Part shown: positions 8,722 through 21,007 of the stretch, one piece after another
How positions within the stretch are numbered: the first letter of the stretch is position 1
How the letters are laid out: every line of letters begins with the position of its first letter
Assembly: GCA_963377175.1 (NCBI GenBank)
Contig: CAUJNA010003500.1
Span: 252,170-316,169, forward strand
Direction of reading: 5' to 3'
Length of the DNA stretch: 64,000 nt
Source of the DNA: Effrenium voratum
Taxonomy: Eukaryota > Sar > Dinophyceae > Suessiales > Symbiodiniaceae
The notes under the pieces: model-generated
What the model saw: the letters and a program-made list of their open reading frames with translations, nothing else
Database searches by the model: none
What the model was told of the DNA's origin: nothing
Program-made: the position numbers and the translations under genes

Positions 8722-8829
8722 CCGTCCACTTGGGAACTTGTGTGCGGAACGCCCTGGCGCAAGCTATTTCAATTCCAACGAATTGGGACCTCGGCGACGA
8801 AACCCGTTCCTCAATTTCCGCAAAAAAAG
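8722..8829 (+). CDS. Candidate exon
   Basis: Acceptor ATCAACAG, donor GTCGTA. The frame includes VRNALAQAISIPTNWDLGDE. Its start phase fits the end phase of exon 7993-8106. Confidence 0.45.
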
Positions 8830-9006
8830 GTCGTAAAAAAGGGTCGCAGGAGGGTCACAGGAGGGTCATAAAAGGGTCATGCAGAAAAAGTCATGTTTCT
8901 TGGTTCTCAGGGAATGAGGTGATGACCCCGTGTGAAACTCCCGGTGTCCTTTTCCCCGGGATGTTTAGGGTTCCAACAGCCCTTCCGTACTGAGCAAACC
9001 AGCAAG

Positions 9007-9098
9007 GCTTGAACCTCGCGCGAGTGGAAGGCCCAGCGCGGCTGGATCAGGTTCTGGTGCCGGCCAGCCCCATGTTCAACAACCCAGTTTTGCTTTGA
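9007..9098 (+). CDS. Candidate exon
   Basis: Acceptor AGCAAG. The best frame reads NLARVEGPARLDQVLVPASP and runs to a stop near 9098; no clear donor. A second frame is open too. A short (CA)n follows at 9104. Confidence 0.4.
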
Positions 9099-9570
9099 AC
9101 AACACACACACACACACACACCAAAACCTGAAGCGCCTGCTTTTCTTTTTTCCTTTAAAAAAACAAATAAACATCCCCAGTTTTGGCTTGTGCTTTCCAA
9201 GCAACCAGCTTCCCCCGAATTGGTGGTTTGGTGTCTAAATGGGGTGGTTTCCCAAAAAACCCTCCATAAAGAGGGCCTCAACTTCCACCACCACTCCAAA
9301 CCACCAATTCACGGATAGGAAAATAAATCCAGCAAACAAGGAGTTGTTTTCCTCGCTGGTTTCCCATAAAACCAAAAAAAACACCGAAAAAGGAGTAGTT
9401 GTCCCTGTGACTCTTAAGCCTCCCTGGTAGTTTTTTTCTTGGTTTCCCTTTAATATTCCACCAAACCAAGGACCAACTCTTAGGCCTCCCTGGACCCGCC
9501 CCGAAAAAGAAAAAAAAAGGACAGACCAAACAAAGGACCGACGAAGACCCTGGACCACCCGCCTCCAAAG

Positions 9571-9669
9571 AAGACACTCCGGCGAACTCCGCGAGGAGTA
9601 CTCACAGGCGCTGCACTCCAAGCGCCTGGGCACCGCCTCGCCGTCGCAGACCTCCATGACCTGCCCGGG
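9571..9669 (+). CDS. GC-rich coding patch, strand ambiguous
   Basis: Plus frame: LREEYSQALHSKRLGTASPS, with nearly all third bases G/C. The minus frame (EVCDGEAVPRRLECSACEYS) is almost as GC-rich in third positions. I prefer plus because most neighbours read that way. Confidence 0.4.
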
Positions 9670-9896
9670 CGCTTGGGATCGTTTGTTTTTTTTCCCCCCC
9701 CTCCCCCCCCTTTTTGTTTTCCCGTTCAGAGTGCCCCGTTTAGCCACCGATTCATGGGTTTCACATGGTTTGGAGTCGTTTGGAGTGGTTCAGGTGGAAA
9801 TTGAGGGCCAGACGTTTCCTCTTTCTGGGCTCAGTTTATTTGGAAGCCATGCCAAAGGGGATGCAAGAATGAACGAATGCACTGGGCATAGGTGTC

Positions 9897-10009
9897 CCTT
9901 CTTTTGGATTAGACAGGTTGGAAATTGATGGGTTCCACTGGTTCAGAGTTGTTTTTTGTGCCATCCATTTTACAGACAAATCCATCTATTTTACCAAAGG
10001 GACACCTAG
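9897..10009. repeat. CATAGGTGTCC inverted-end element, copy 1
   Basis: Begins CATAGGTGTCCC and ends GGGACACCTAG. Related copies at 47090-47216 and 50979-51072. Confidence 0.65.
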
Positions 10010-10371
10010 GGTGGCGGGCCTTGCCGATTCAATTAGCAAGGATGAGCAAAAAGACAGTTTGCGTGTTGTTCTTTTCAGCATTTCTTACTTAAACTTATTA
10101 CCCTGCTTGATTGGTGCCCTGCTCGCCTCGCACCCCTGCTACTTTGTTTCCACAGCACTGTCGCCAGCTGCCACCCCACCCCTCAATCCCGACCCTCCCA
10201 CACCCTCCTCCCCTCCCACCCTCCCACCCATCCATCAATCCATCCTAGGCTTTTCAAGCCAAACCTAAAACGTGTTGGCCCTGCCAAGAACAACCTTCCA
10301 CTTCTCAAACCCCCCCCCCACCCCCCACCTCCCCACCTCCCCACCTCCCCCACCCCCGCTCAAACTCCCAG

Positions 10372-10510
10372 GCACCGTCTTCGGGAAGGCCGCGGGCGTC
10401 GGCACCGCGGTCTCGGAGATGCACAAAGACCTCCACGGCACAGGCGCCGAGCGCGACCGGGCGACCGGGCGACCGCGCGCCGGGAGGGCCGGGCGCCACG
10501 TCTTGGGCCG
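10372..10510 (+). CDS. Candidate exon, Gly/Arg-rich
   Basis: A clean exon of 139 nt: acceptor CTCCCAG after a C-rich tract, donor GTGGCA. The frame includes FGKAAGVGTAVSEMHKDLHG and then an Arg/Gly-rich end. About 43 of 46 third bases are G or C, far above the minus alternative. Domain unknown. Confidence 0.65.
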
Positions 10511-10840
10511 GTGGCAACTTTTTCGTGCTTTTTTTTGGAGTCGCCAAAACCTCCCCCTTTCTCTTCCGTTTGGTTGAGAATACTTATTCTTGGCCTGTTG
10601 GTTTTAAAGGGAGTTGGTACCCTCCCACCAATTCACATGGAGCCTCACCGGGGGGTCCTGGTTTGGACCATTTTCCGTTTAAAGGGAACTATCAGCTTCC
10701 ATGTGAATTGGTGGGAGGCTACTCCACGTTTTGGTTTAAAAAAACAAACAAAAAAAACGGAGCATCCGCACTCCATTGGACCTGCAGAGGGGGGAGGAGC
10801 CAAGGCGCTAAGAGAGGAGATGACCAGTTGATCCCTCTGA

Positions 10841-10977
10841 TACTGTGGATGGTTGCGAAATCCATTTCGCACCACCGTTCAGAAACCCTGGTTTCTGATT
10901 CGATTCCCATACAAATACCAACAAACAATGGTTTTTCCTGGTTTCAAAGTGATGCAGGATTTCGTCCATCCACAGTA
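10841..10977. repeat. TACTGTGGATGG inverted-end element, copy 1
   Basis: 137 bp. TACTGTGGATGG..GCGAAATCC at the left is mirrored by GGATTTCGTCCATCCACAGTA at the right. Related copies at 36659-36749 and 43691-43922. Confidence 0.8.
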
Positions 10978-11436
10978 GTTCGGTGGATTGCGCCCTCATC
11001 CTTTGTTTTGCGGGCTTCTTCACGAATGATGACCCCCCAAGGCTTCTTTTTTTTTCTCCAGGATCACCGAGCAACCGGGAGATCACCCAAACGGTCGTGT
11101 TCCCTCGCACGAAGCAGCTGGTCTTTGGACCGCTATCCTTGGTTAAACATACTTCATGGTGTCCCCACGGTGGCTGGCTGGGAGTCACCTTGTTGAGGTT
11201 GGTTTAAACAGAAGCCAATAGGAGCCTCGTCATCCTGGGGGGGGTCACTCCTAATTTGACAGATGGTGCCCATATGTATATATATATATACATGTATAAT
11301 ATTATAATATGTGTGTTGACGCATACATGTACCCATATACACATGCCATGGGACGAATGTCGTGAGCATGCTGCGAGTCGCAGCCTCGCCTGGAAGTCAC
11401 ACTCCAATGCAGGAAGCCTCATTTATCCCCTTGGCA

Positions 11437-11556
11437 CCCAGCTAGGCGCCCTTTCTCACCGTTTCTTTTTTGGTTGGGAGGGTTCCCCTACTAAAATAGA
11501 CCACAGAAACAGTTGGTACTTTTATTCTAACCCTCTATTATCTATGGGAGGACCAG
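11437..11556 (+). repeat. CTAGGTCC element, copy 2
   Basis: The body is well kept; both termini are eroded. Confidence 0.65.
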
Positions 11557-12095
11557 TCCCTTCTTGGAAGGAGTAACCGTTGCAGCTTCGTGTTGCGATT
11601 CAAAAAGGCCTCCAACCTTCATGGTGTGTCCCATCCAAAAGGCATTTGCAACTCAAAGAGTTTAATGTTGCCATGCCAGATTCGCGTGCATCACAAAAAA
11701 AGCGCCATGTTTCGGAGGAATAAACCCACCCCAATCCCACTCTGGAAGTATGAGGTCTTCACCTTTTTCAACCCTCTTGGTCAATGGTACCATTTCGGGG
11801 TATGCTCTCTTTCTCCCAAAAAGAGAGCACCACCAGGTCTTCACCTTTTGCAACCCTCTTGGTCCTTGAGGCAAACACATCACGTCTCTCCGGCCTTGGG
11901 CTCTTTTTTCAGGGCAAGGGTTGCAGTGCTGTTTTGTTTTGTTGATGCTTGTTGTCTGTATTGTTTTGTGATATTCACCATTTATATTTTATATGTTGTC
12001 GTTTGCTATGTTTCTTTTTTTTGAATTGTACTTCTCTGAATGAATGTTTTACTCTTTTTTTTGGGGGGGGGGATGGGGGGTTTGCGACCTGGGAG

Positions 12096-12171
12096 GCGCC
12101 CGGCGTGCGGGACAAGACTTGGTGGAGATCACCGGGCTGAAGCCCAACACCAATTACTGCTTCGCCACCAT
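12096..12171 (+). CDS. Exon encoding the end of a fibronectin type III repeat
   Basis: The frame ends VEITGLKPNTNYCFAT, the classic FN3 pattern of hydrophobic, GLxPNTxY, aromatic at strands E-F. It is followed at once by a textbook donor GTGAGC at 12172. The start is less sure: acceptor TGGGAG is proposed, and the first third reads better in a neighbouring frame (APGVRDKT), so a one-base indel or a different acceptor is possible. FN3 domains are protein-interaction modules, so the gene probably encodes a multidomain binding protein. No second FN3 exon was found. Confidence 0.6.
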
Positions 12172-12579
12172 GTGAGCCGTGAGTTGTTTCCGCTGTCCGG
12201 ACTTTGAGCAGAACACGCGCGTTTGTCATGTTTTTGTTTGTTTGTTTGTTTGTTTTTGGGGGGGGCAGGGGGGACATGTGCTTTTCCGCTTTCCGGACAA
12301 AGAAACACGTTGGTTATCCTTTGGTCTGCCGGTACCTTCGGTTCAACAGGTGGGGCTATGTGGCCTCGTTGCCCTTCAGAGGGTGGGAGAAGGGATCAAC
12401 TCCATTGGGGCCGAACGTTGACCAAGACCAACTCCTAAAAAAACGTCACTACCAAGCTTCTTGGCAGACAAGTTATGATAAAAAGTACTTTTGTGCCATG
12501 CCTTCATTGGGCAGCCCTTTGGCTGCAACATGTGCGCCGGTAGTCCGTATTCAACATGCCGTGTTTCCATGAAATTGAA

Positions 12580-12714
12580 CTAGGGGTATATAGCTTCCCC
12601 ATTCTTTCCAGGAATCCTTCTTTCTAGAAAACCACCAAAAGCCATGGGGAAATGGCTGGTTTTTTTTAAAAAGAACGATGGCTGAAAAGAATGGAAAAAG
12701 GAATCAACCCCTAG
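12580..12714 (+). repeat. CTAGGGGT element, copy 1
   Basis: 135 bp with inverted CTAGGGGT / ACCCCTAG. Inner landmarks: CCATTCTTTCCAGGAATCC and GAACGATGG. Related copies at 31005-31103 and 37431-37552, with a diverged one at 52005-52185. Confidence 0.75.
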
Positions 12715-12871
12715 ACAGGTTGCAAGTCTAAAAGATCCCACTGTTTGACGTCTTCCCAAGGATTCAGTCCTGGCCAGAGCGAGGTGTGATATGATGTCAG
12801 CCACAAAATCTTTCCGCAACCCTTGTGCATCCATCTGATTCTCCTGGACATTGCCAGCTGCGCTCGCGCAG

Positions 12872-12968
12872 GTACTACGAGGGCTTTGAGGCACTGGCAT
12901 GGAGCGGAAGTGGGTCTGACAGGGTTGCACGAAGCCAAATGAAAGCCGAAGCTTCGGCCCTTTCGGGG
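12872..12968 (+). CDS. Candidate exon
   Basis: Acceptor CTCGCGCAG, donor GTCCCA. The frame includes YYEGFEALAWSGSGSDRVAR. Plausible but without domain evidence. Confidence 0.45.
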
Positions 12969-14092
12969 GTCCCAGAAGCAGAGTTCAGCCATAGCCCTTC
13001 CAGAAGGCACTTCTTTCGGGTGCCATGGTGGAAGGGTTCAAACTAGATCTTGCAATAGCAAGTCTAGCTGGACCCTGCGCTACCCATAAATGTTCACCCC
13101 AACATTTTGGGTCCATAACCCATCTTCAGGGAATTTCGAGAGTCCCGGCAGATTCTTTGCTCTTCGACGGGAAGTCTAGGTACTAGGGGCCTGAAGTCTA
13201 GGTAGGGACGGGTGTCTCTTCTGTCGCGCCCCAGGCTTTCGGGGCGAAAGCAATTGTGCGTCTTTGTCTTTTGGGGGACCCCCCCTCCCCGGTTTTTTGT
13301 GGTCTTAAAGGAACACACAAAATGCAGCATTTTGAGGGTCCAGGTGGGGCTCCGAACAAACGATCTCCATTTTCGTCGGGGGAGCCGATACACCAAAACC
13401 GTGCCGGCAGCTGTTGGTCTTCGAGCGCAATTTTCTGCAATCCAATTGGAGCGCCTTTGATTCGCCTAGCCGCTTTGGTGAGGTTCTCAAAGAAAAAACT
13501 GACCAACGCAACTCGGGTGTTGGAATCCAAGTGTGCTTAGTTATCTGGGAGCCGCCCGGCAATCCGTTTGCACGACCCTGGCGTACTATTATTTGCCGCG
13601 AAAGCTTGAGCAAAGCTCAGTGTACAAAAAGGGTTTTTCAGGTTTTGCATTTTTTCCACCTTTTCCACCAAACCCCCTCCTCCCCCCCCAACGAACCCCC
13701 TAAACCACTTCCGTGTCCAATCTCCAAGCTCCCGAGTGCTGTCCAAGAAGAAGCCAATGGAAAGTGCTGGCATGAAGGAAACACCCAGCTTTTTGTTGGG
13801 GGGTGGGGGGGCGTGCTTACCTGGAGTCTCCATGACCCTTAGAACAATGGGGTCATTTCTCAAAATTAAGGGCTCATGGACCCATTTTTTAAGGGTCATG
13901 GAGACTCTAGGTACGCGGAGGTTATTTTGTTTGACGACTGCTTCCCCCAACAAAAATCGCGTTTGTTGCTCAGTCCACCCGGCCGGTGCTGTCGTCCATG
14001 AGCTCCACTAGCCCGCCCGGAAGCCTCGGCGTTTCTTGTCGGTGCGATGGACAACTTCTCGCAGGGCTCCCCACCATAGGTGTCCTTTTTTG

Positions 14093-14347
14093 GCTAGGTT
14101 TCTCAGCTAGGTCGCCAACGAGGGTTCCCCTACTAAAATAGACTACAGAAAAAAGTAATCACAGCAGCCCCGCTGTGTCAACTGCACGTCTGCAGTGCTA
14201 TAGCATTTCTCCCGCGGACCAGTGGTGAATGACTCAACACAGTAGTTCGGCCACAGCTGTGGCTGTGGCAAGATTTCTCACAGACGAGGCAGTTCACAGA
14301 AAAAAGTTGGTACCCTTATTCTAACCTCTCAAATCTGAAGGACCTAG
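14093..14347 (+). repeat. CTAGGTCC element, copy 3, split by an insertion
   Basis: The element body breaks at 14156 and resumes at 14296. The break is flanked by the direct repeat ACAGAAAAAAGT at 14145-14156 and 14296-14307. Confidence 0.75.
14157..14295. mobile_element. 139 bp insertion with 12 bp target duplication
   Basis: A unique sequence lying between the two 12 bp direct repeats inside the CTAGGTCC element. No ORF and no clear inverted ends. It looks like a small non-autonomous transposon, younger than its host repeat. Confidence 0.55.
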
Positions 14348-15024
14348 TTGGTTAGTTTGGCTTCAAATAGATGGGCTGCGCTGGTTTACCAGCGCCATCT
14401 TTTTTTTTTCCAAAGGCAACGCTCCCTATATATTCCTTGTTCGTGGTTTTAAATATCATGTTTGGCTGATTTTGGGTGAGCTTCCCGTTGATGTTCAAAG
14501 GCAACATATGGGGAACATGTTAGAAAGGGTTTAAACATGTTTAAGCAACCTTTCTTTGTTGTTTAAAGATTTAAACGCGATTGCCCACCACGTCTCTGCT
14601 GGAAGTTCGATTCGGTTGGCTGGGAAAATGGGTTCTTTAGAATGTGTGTAGTGGCCACATACAATTATACGTGTATAATCATGCTTATACAAATAGCGTC
14701 ATGTTTATTGTTTTGTTAAAGATAAAAAGGAAACATCCTCATATATGATACATGCGCATGAAATCCTGCTGGAAGTGCATCCCTATCACAGTTTCCCTCA
14801 TGGATTCCGCGGCTATACACCATGTGCAACCTGGATGGCTGTTTTCCAAGGATTTGGATGCAACGGGCATTTATATACAAAGCAATGGTTCATGTTGTAT
14901 TTGGAGCCGGTAAATTTGGTGACGAAGAAGAATCGCAGGTCATTTGTGAGCCTGCGATCAGGCAAGGCGTACGGCGCACGTGAAAGGATTGCGGACGAGC
15001 GGCGCAAGGTGAAGGTACCCTGAG

Positions 15025-15183
15025 ATCTTCAAGACGCGCCACAGGAACTTGCCAGTCAACTCGAATGGGTCCATCGAGACGGTCACCCACACGTCGCCCG
15101 CGGAGGCGACGACCCCTGGCTATTCTGACGCCCGAAGGATCGCGGAGCTCACTTTCGACCGCCACCGTTTCGGGCATCGACTG
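15025..15183 (+). CDS. Candidate exon, 53 codons
   Basis: Acceptor CCCTGAG, donor GTGCGG, phase 0 at both ends. The frame includes HRNLPVNSNGSIETVTHTSP and later RRIAELTFDRHRFGHRL. Third positions are about 80% G/C. Domain unknown. Confidence 0.6.
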
Positions 15184-16997
15184 GTGCGGTGATGCGGGGA
15201 ATCAGGCCACAGAATTAAGTGGCAAAACAACTCTTTGTGTATGTCGTTGATTCATTGTTTAGTTGTGTAGATGTTGAGTTGAGACCCAACCCAAGACTGA
15301 CTTTCGTTCCTTGCGCAGAGTATTTGAGAGCAGCAGTCTTACTCGAATAAGTTGTGATGTTAGTTGCTGGTGTGGCTTGGGTTTCTCAAAATGAAACACT
15401 GTCTTTATCTTTTGGATTGGCAGTATGCGCGGGGAAGCACTTTTGTTGTCACAAATCACCAACGCTAAGCAGTTGTTGCGGCTTGGCATGCCCATCCGGA
15501 CATGCTTGGTCGACCTCATTTTAGGGTGTTGAATTGCCAAGGGGGAACAAACACATGCTTTTCTAGATGGTTGAGTCTCGATCTCTCTCTCTCTCTCTCT
15601 CAAGTTTGCCAAACTGAGCACTCTGAACACAACTAAAGGCTCCTTTTCCAGATGGTTGAGTCTAGTGAACTTCACAGAAAAAGGACAAATACAGCGCCAG
15701 TGGACTTCATGGCCAGCAATTGCTGGTCCCAAAGTGACTAATCAATCATCACCCATGGCGCGCGAGCGCGTACAAGCGCGGTTGGCATTGGTTTAGCAAT
15801 CAAGACGAGTTGAAGAATGACGAAAAAGTGCAAAGCCTGGACATGTCTGGAACAAATGCTCTCTCACAATCTGCAAGAAAAAAATCGGCTTTGGCCCCAA
15901 GCACTCTCAAGTGTGCCGATTTAGAAGCTTTGTATGTGTCTCCTGTCTGAAGAAACGGCTGCCCTTTTCTGGTGTGGTGCTTACAATTTGAAATCAGCCA
16001 AGGGGGGGACCCCCAAAAATGTGGTCTTCCTTTTGGGCCCGTTGAAACCGATCTGAGACAAACAAAGCCGTATGCGTGTGTCTTTTGTAGTTGGAGACCC
16101 CCCAAACAAAACATGACGAATGGCGGTTTTCTTTTTGGTGTTCCTTAAAACCCTCAAAAAAGGCTGTACCAACTCCAAAAAAAGGACAGACCCACATACC
16201 CAAGCGGGGTCGCTCATTTCAGGCCCATCGGCGCCTACTTCCCCTTGCCTGTGGCCATGCTGCGGGTGAAGCTCTGCAAGGCTCAGCTACCGTCTTTTTC
16301 TCGGTGTTTGTGTTTGTTTTAAGACATAATTATGGGTGTGTCGTTTTTGGTTTTCCACCCTTGTTTTGGCGGGTTTCAAGGAACACCAACAGGACAACCA
16401 CGATGTGTTTGCCCCAAAAAACGGTTTGGAAGCTATGGGGTCTCTGCCCGAGATGCTTTGGGGGTAATGTTTTGGAGCAGCTTTGGACCAGAAGACTCTA
16501 GAAAACGGTTTGGATGTGACGACTCTGTGGATCTATCTGTGCAGAATATGAAAAGAGCACTGGAATACTGAAAAAACCACGGCCCGACCGGAAAAAGGAC
16601 AGGTGATAAGCCGCAAGAAGCGCATCCGTACCGCTTGCTAGAGTCTTCTGGTTTCAACGGCTGGAAGCTATGGGTTCTCTGCCTTGCAAGGAGGGTTTGG
16701 GAGGGTTCGCTGGGCGGTTTCTAGGGGGTTTCAGAGGAGTTGCAGGGGGGTGCCAGGCTGGTGGTGGTCTTTCTTTCGCCTAAACGCAGGGAGGGGATGA
16801 ACATGCTGCAGATACCCCTCATGCAAATGGTATATGACCTTCATAAAACCCCTGAAGGCTACATAAATGGCATAATACCCATACCAAGGAATAAATGTTA
16901 TAACAGGATTTAAGTAAATGACCTAAATGCCTTCATGAAACCCCTGAGCATTACATACATGGCATAATACCCCCTACCCGAAAATGCCCCACGGCAG
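15184..16997. other. Intron-like stretch
   Basis: Contains a (CT)n tract at about 15583-15602, short direct repeats, and no convincing exon. Confidence 0.5.
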
Positions 16998-17088
16998 TGG
17001 GGGACGACTTTTGGGACTTTCGGCGCGTTTTCGAGGCCGCTCTGAGCGCCGGCGAGCTTGGGGCTGCAGCGCTGCTGGGCACCCGGGG
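16998..17088 (+). CDS. Candidate exon, Ala-rich helix
   Basis: Acceptor CACGGCAG, donor GTGGTT. The frame includes DDFWDFRRVFEAALSAGELG with mostly G/C third bases. Predicted helical; no known domain. Confidence 0.6.
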
Positions 17089-17592
17089 GTGGTTTTGTTT
17101 GAAGCCCCAGGTACCCATTCTACGGGATGTTTAAAGGGCAACCAAAAGGACACCGTCCATAGATGAAAGACCCCTATATATATATATATATAGCCCATGT
17201 TCAATATAGATCACGGTTGTCCAAAGGTAAACCAACACCGGATGGATTTTGGGAGAACCCATTCAGCTTTGAAGCTGGTTTGGGGTTCTGAAAGAAGGGA
17301 AACCAGAAAGCCGCAGTCCATTTTGGGTGGTTCCCCTGTTTTGCAACCCCAGGCGTCCGCTGATCCGCTCATGCCACCATCCAATTGTGTACAGTTAGGT
17401 TGTACGCCTGCTGAGGGGCAGGAAAGGTAGACTGCGCTTCCATGTCCCCTTTGAACGTGAAAGGCAGCTCGTGAAAAACGTGTATACCACTTTCAAAGCT
17501 GGGATGGACAGAAGCATGAACAAGCATGGCTTTGGCAACCAAACGTACAAACCATCTAGCACGGCGGTCGAATCAAGACATCAGGGCACATT

Positions 17593-17593
<1 letters not shown>

Positions 17594-17685
<92 letters not shown>
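17594..17685. repeat. (TG)n microsatellite
   Basis: Uninterrupted TG dinucleotides over about 90 bp. Z-DNA prone. Confidence 0.97.
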
Positions 17686-17688
<3 letters not shown>

Positions 17689-17759
17689 GCCACCAAGTGG
17701 AGGATCCTTTGTAAAATTGTGCGGAGCTTCTTGATCAGCTGACCAATCAAGATGTTTGA

Positions 17760-18147
17760 ATCCATCCAATCCAATCCAACCCAACCCAACCCTCTCTAAT
17801 GCAATCCAACCCAATCCAATCCAACTCAACCCAATCCAACCCAACCCTATTCAATCCAATCCAACCCAACCCAATCCAATCCAACGCAACCCAACCCAAT
17901 CCAACCCAACCCTATCCAACCCAACCCTATCCAATCCAACCCAACCCAATCCAATCCAACGCAACCCAACTCAATCCAACCCAACCCAATCCAATCCAAT
18001 CCAACGCAACCCAACCCAACCCAACTATCCAATCCGACCCAACCCTACCCAACCCAATCCAATCCAATCCAATGCAACCCAACCCAATCCAACCCAACCC
18101 TATCCAATCCTATCCAGTCCCATCCAATCTAATCCAACCCATGCTTG
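17760..18147. repeat. (CCAAY)n pentanucleotide array
   Basis: About 75 units of CCAAT or CCAAC with rare CTATC/GCAAC variants. Open in several frames only because the unit lacks stops; it is not a gene. Confidence 0.95.
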
Positions 18148-18392
18148 ACTGTATCATTCTCGGATTCCATCTGGTTTGGTGGTTTTAAAGAGACACCAAG
18201 AGGAAAACCCCACATCCTTGTTCTTTTTTTTGGGGGGGGTTCCCCTAACTTACCTCTTAAAAACACAACTTTTCAACTTTTTGGGTAACATGGGCTATAT
18301 GTCTGTAAAAGATTAACTTCCCCAGGGCTTGGAGTTTTAAGGGGTAAGCTAAAGAACATGTTTTCTTTGGCTTCGCAACGCTGAGGCGAAAG

Positions 18393-18455
18393 GCCTGGGG
18401 CCCGCTCTTCGAGTCCTTCGCCGAGCGCTGTGCGCCGGAGGAGGCGCTTTCGGGC
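18393..18455 (+). CDS. Candidate exon, 21 codons
   Basis: Acceptor GGCGAAAG, donor GTGGGC, phase 0 both ends. The frame reads AWGPLFESFAERCAPEEALS with high third-position GC. Confidence 0.6.
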
Positions 18456-21007
18456 GTGGGCGCGCGTGCGCGCGGGGGCAGTGGAAGAACAATATGGCCA
18501 TGGGTCATAGCTTTGGGGCGGATGAACACCCATGTACCTCCTATGTTTTGATGTTCACCAGGGGTACAGGGTTTTTGACCCACAGCCACATGATCATGAT
18601 GTATTGGGTCACTCACAGGGTGCGCAAAAGGGAAGAAAAACTTGGTGGAGAGCCGCGTGATGTCGTCAAGCAGTCCTATTCTCGTCAGCTAGCCAAATGT
18701 TGAACCTGGTCAGAAGGGGCCAATTATATTTAAAAAGGGGGCTGTGGGGCACTCTTAAGCCACAAAACCTCATGATTCTGACGAGAATGGAGTTGGGAAT
18801 TTATTTGCCTGGCCCTTTCATTACCTTTTTCCCAAGGGTAAAGGTTGGGTTTTGTTGCCTAAAGCTCTGCGGTGGTTCAGCTCAGCTTCCGAGGGTTCCA
18901 ATAAGTTCCAGGGCTGTTTGGGATAGCCCCTGCGCTTAGTTGGGTTCGGGGTTCCCCTGTTCTGACGCTCTTCTGCCTCGAAAAGGTTTGCCTTCGGGGT
19001 CGGGCTGGGAGGATTATTCCCTTGATTTGCAAACGAGGAATTTCAAGGGGGAATGAACCATGTGAGAAACGAAAGGGATGATTCATATGGGGTCATGCTC
19101 CTCACGTCTCCAGCACTTCACATTCTCAAGGACTCTTTTGAGGTGCAGTTTTATGAGGCTCGTATATGTCTCACCAGGGCCGACATGTGTCACAGGTTGG
19201 TGCATCGTGGGACCGAGATTTGCAGATTCGTGTCCCGTGTACTTTGGACATTGCTCACTGCTTTTGGGTCCACTTGGCCTGTTCCCACCTCCGGAGCTCT
19301 ACCCAAAGGAGCAAGGTGCAAAACTGGAGTTTCCCACCAGTTTCCGGCAAACTTCCTTTGGGTTGCTTGTTGAGACCCATCTTTATATCCAACCTGTCCC
19401 GTTTTTTGCATCCCCCCAAAAAAATCAGACATCGGTCCGTGCTCAAAAGAGCTATTCCCCCCCCCCCTCCCCCCCCCGCCCCGTCGCACAAAAAATTGAC
19501 CCTGGCTCGAGGAGTTCGAGTCCTACGGACTGCGGACCTTCAAGCTCTGTCCTTGGAGTGCGGACATTTGGCGGGTCAAAACCAATGGTGCCATGTCGGG
19601 GTAGGTGAATTCACCGCCCATTTTAGTCGCACGATATTTTGGTGGGGATTGGGATGGTTTTAACTGGAGGTACGATTGGGATTTTGACCCATGGCCATTT
19701 TGTCGTTGGGGGCGGGGGTCCCTTTCTTTGCTTTCAGTTTGAAAACCAGAGCCACTCCATACCTTTTGAGCACACCCCAAGCTTCCCAGGATTTTGTTTC
19801 ATTGGGTCAGGGCTATGCTCAAAGGCTATATTGGTGGTGTCTTGGATTGAACACAACCAAGAAGGGTACCAAAAAAGGACAAACCTGAAAAGCACCCAAG
19901 AGAAGCCTCCTAAATGGGGGGAGAGCGATTTAGACAACCCTTTGACCATGTCTCTTGGCTCATGCGGATTTGACCAAAGCCCCCCCCTCCCCCCCCAATA
20001 AAAAGCTCAGTTTCACCGTGGGTTTTGCTTGAAACCCTTCAAGGGGACCCTACACATAACACATCCAAGTGTGATAGTAACCTATTTGATATATTTTAGC
20101 ACACACACACACACTTTGGATGCAAGGGAAACCCCGGAAAAGTTAAGACCCCCGGAAGCAATCATAGAGGAACCTCCAGGGGGCAAGGTACTCTCAAGAC
20201 TCTGCCATTCACACTGCTTTGTGCCTTTGCAATTTGCTTGGTTCCCGAATGCAAAACCAAACCCATTTTTCCCTTTTCTGAACCTGAGCCAATCGGCATG
20301 CAGTCCCACAGCAAGTTGATCAGGCGATGCGACATTGGGCTGTTCAGCTGGTCATGGCCAAACAAAAGCCAAGAAGCTTGGGCTCGTTGCTTCCTCCAAG
20401 ATTTGTTTGGTGAGTTTCATGCTCGCCGTGTTGATCCACCTCTCATGGTCGGTGTGTTTACCCCTGTCCATGAAACAATTAAGTATGGGACTGAAATGCA
20501 AATGTTTTTTCTTCCCGCTCGCTTCCACCAAGCTTCATTGATTTCAGGGTTCTCAGGAGTTTCTGCTCGCTTCTTAGCTTCATTAATAGGCAGGCTGCGA
20601 TAGGCAGCTTGGGGTCATCAAACCTCAGGGTCAACACCGACTGTGTGTGTGTTGCAGCTGGAAACATTTGGATGATTTGGGCACCTCCCCTCATCTCAGA
20701 GGAAACACCTCCTGCCCCCCCCCCAAAAAAAAAAAGAAACAAGAACGGGGGTTAAATGCCAAGAGAAGATCCGTCCAGAGATGTTCGGGTTTGCAGGGTC
20801 ACATCCCAACTGGGGACTTAGGACACATTTTACATGTTACCAACTCAAAGTGAAGCAAACAGCTTGGAATATGCGCTCTATAGCTGGGCCTAACTGACAC
20901 ATTTTACCAAAAGTGAAGCAATAAGATACAGGTTCTATGGGCCGAGCTTTAATTTGTGGAATCCAACCGACTTCCCTCGGGTTCCTTTTTTTTGGCCGGA
21001 AGCCTAG
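18456..21007. other. Intron-like stretch with weak coding patches
   Basis: Open frames at 19053-19373 (DDSYGVMLLTSPALHILKDS) and 20280-20640 lack third-position bias and compete with frames on the other strand. A GC-rich scrap at 19500-19560 reads WLEEFESYGLRTFKLCPW. A member of the GAATTCACCACCCATTTTAG repeat family lies at 19583-19700. Confidence 0.45.

Larger units (their letters stand above)
10511..12095. other. Intron-like stretch with repeats
   Basis: Holds the TACTGTGGATGG inverted-end element (10841-10977), short TA runs (11279-11290) and a CTAGGTCC element (11437-11556). Long open frames here, such as 10525-11196, cross the repeats and have no coding bias. Confidence 0.55.
12969..15024. 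other. Intron-like stretch with an interrupted repeat
   Basis: Coding-like scraps near 13385-13460 and 13980-14070 do not give a consistent frame or splice edges. Main content: CTAGGTCC element copy 3 with an insertion (14093-14347). Just upstream of the next exon, 14955-15008 reads AYGARERIADERRK and ends at a GTGAAG, but only 16 bp separate it from that exon. Confidence 0.5.

Noticed and set aside
10525..11196. 223-codon plus ORF
   Set aside because: It spans an inverted-end repeat element and shows no third-position bias.
17471..18188. ORFs encoding NPIQP-type repeats
   Set aside because: Product of the (TG)n and (CCAAY)n arrays.
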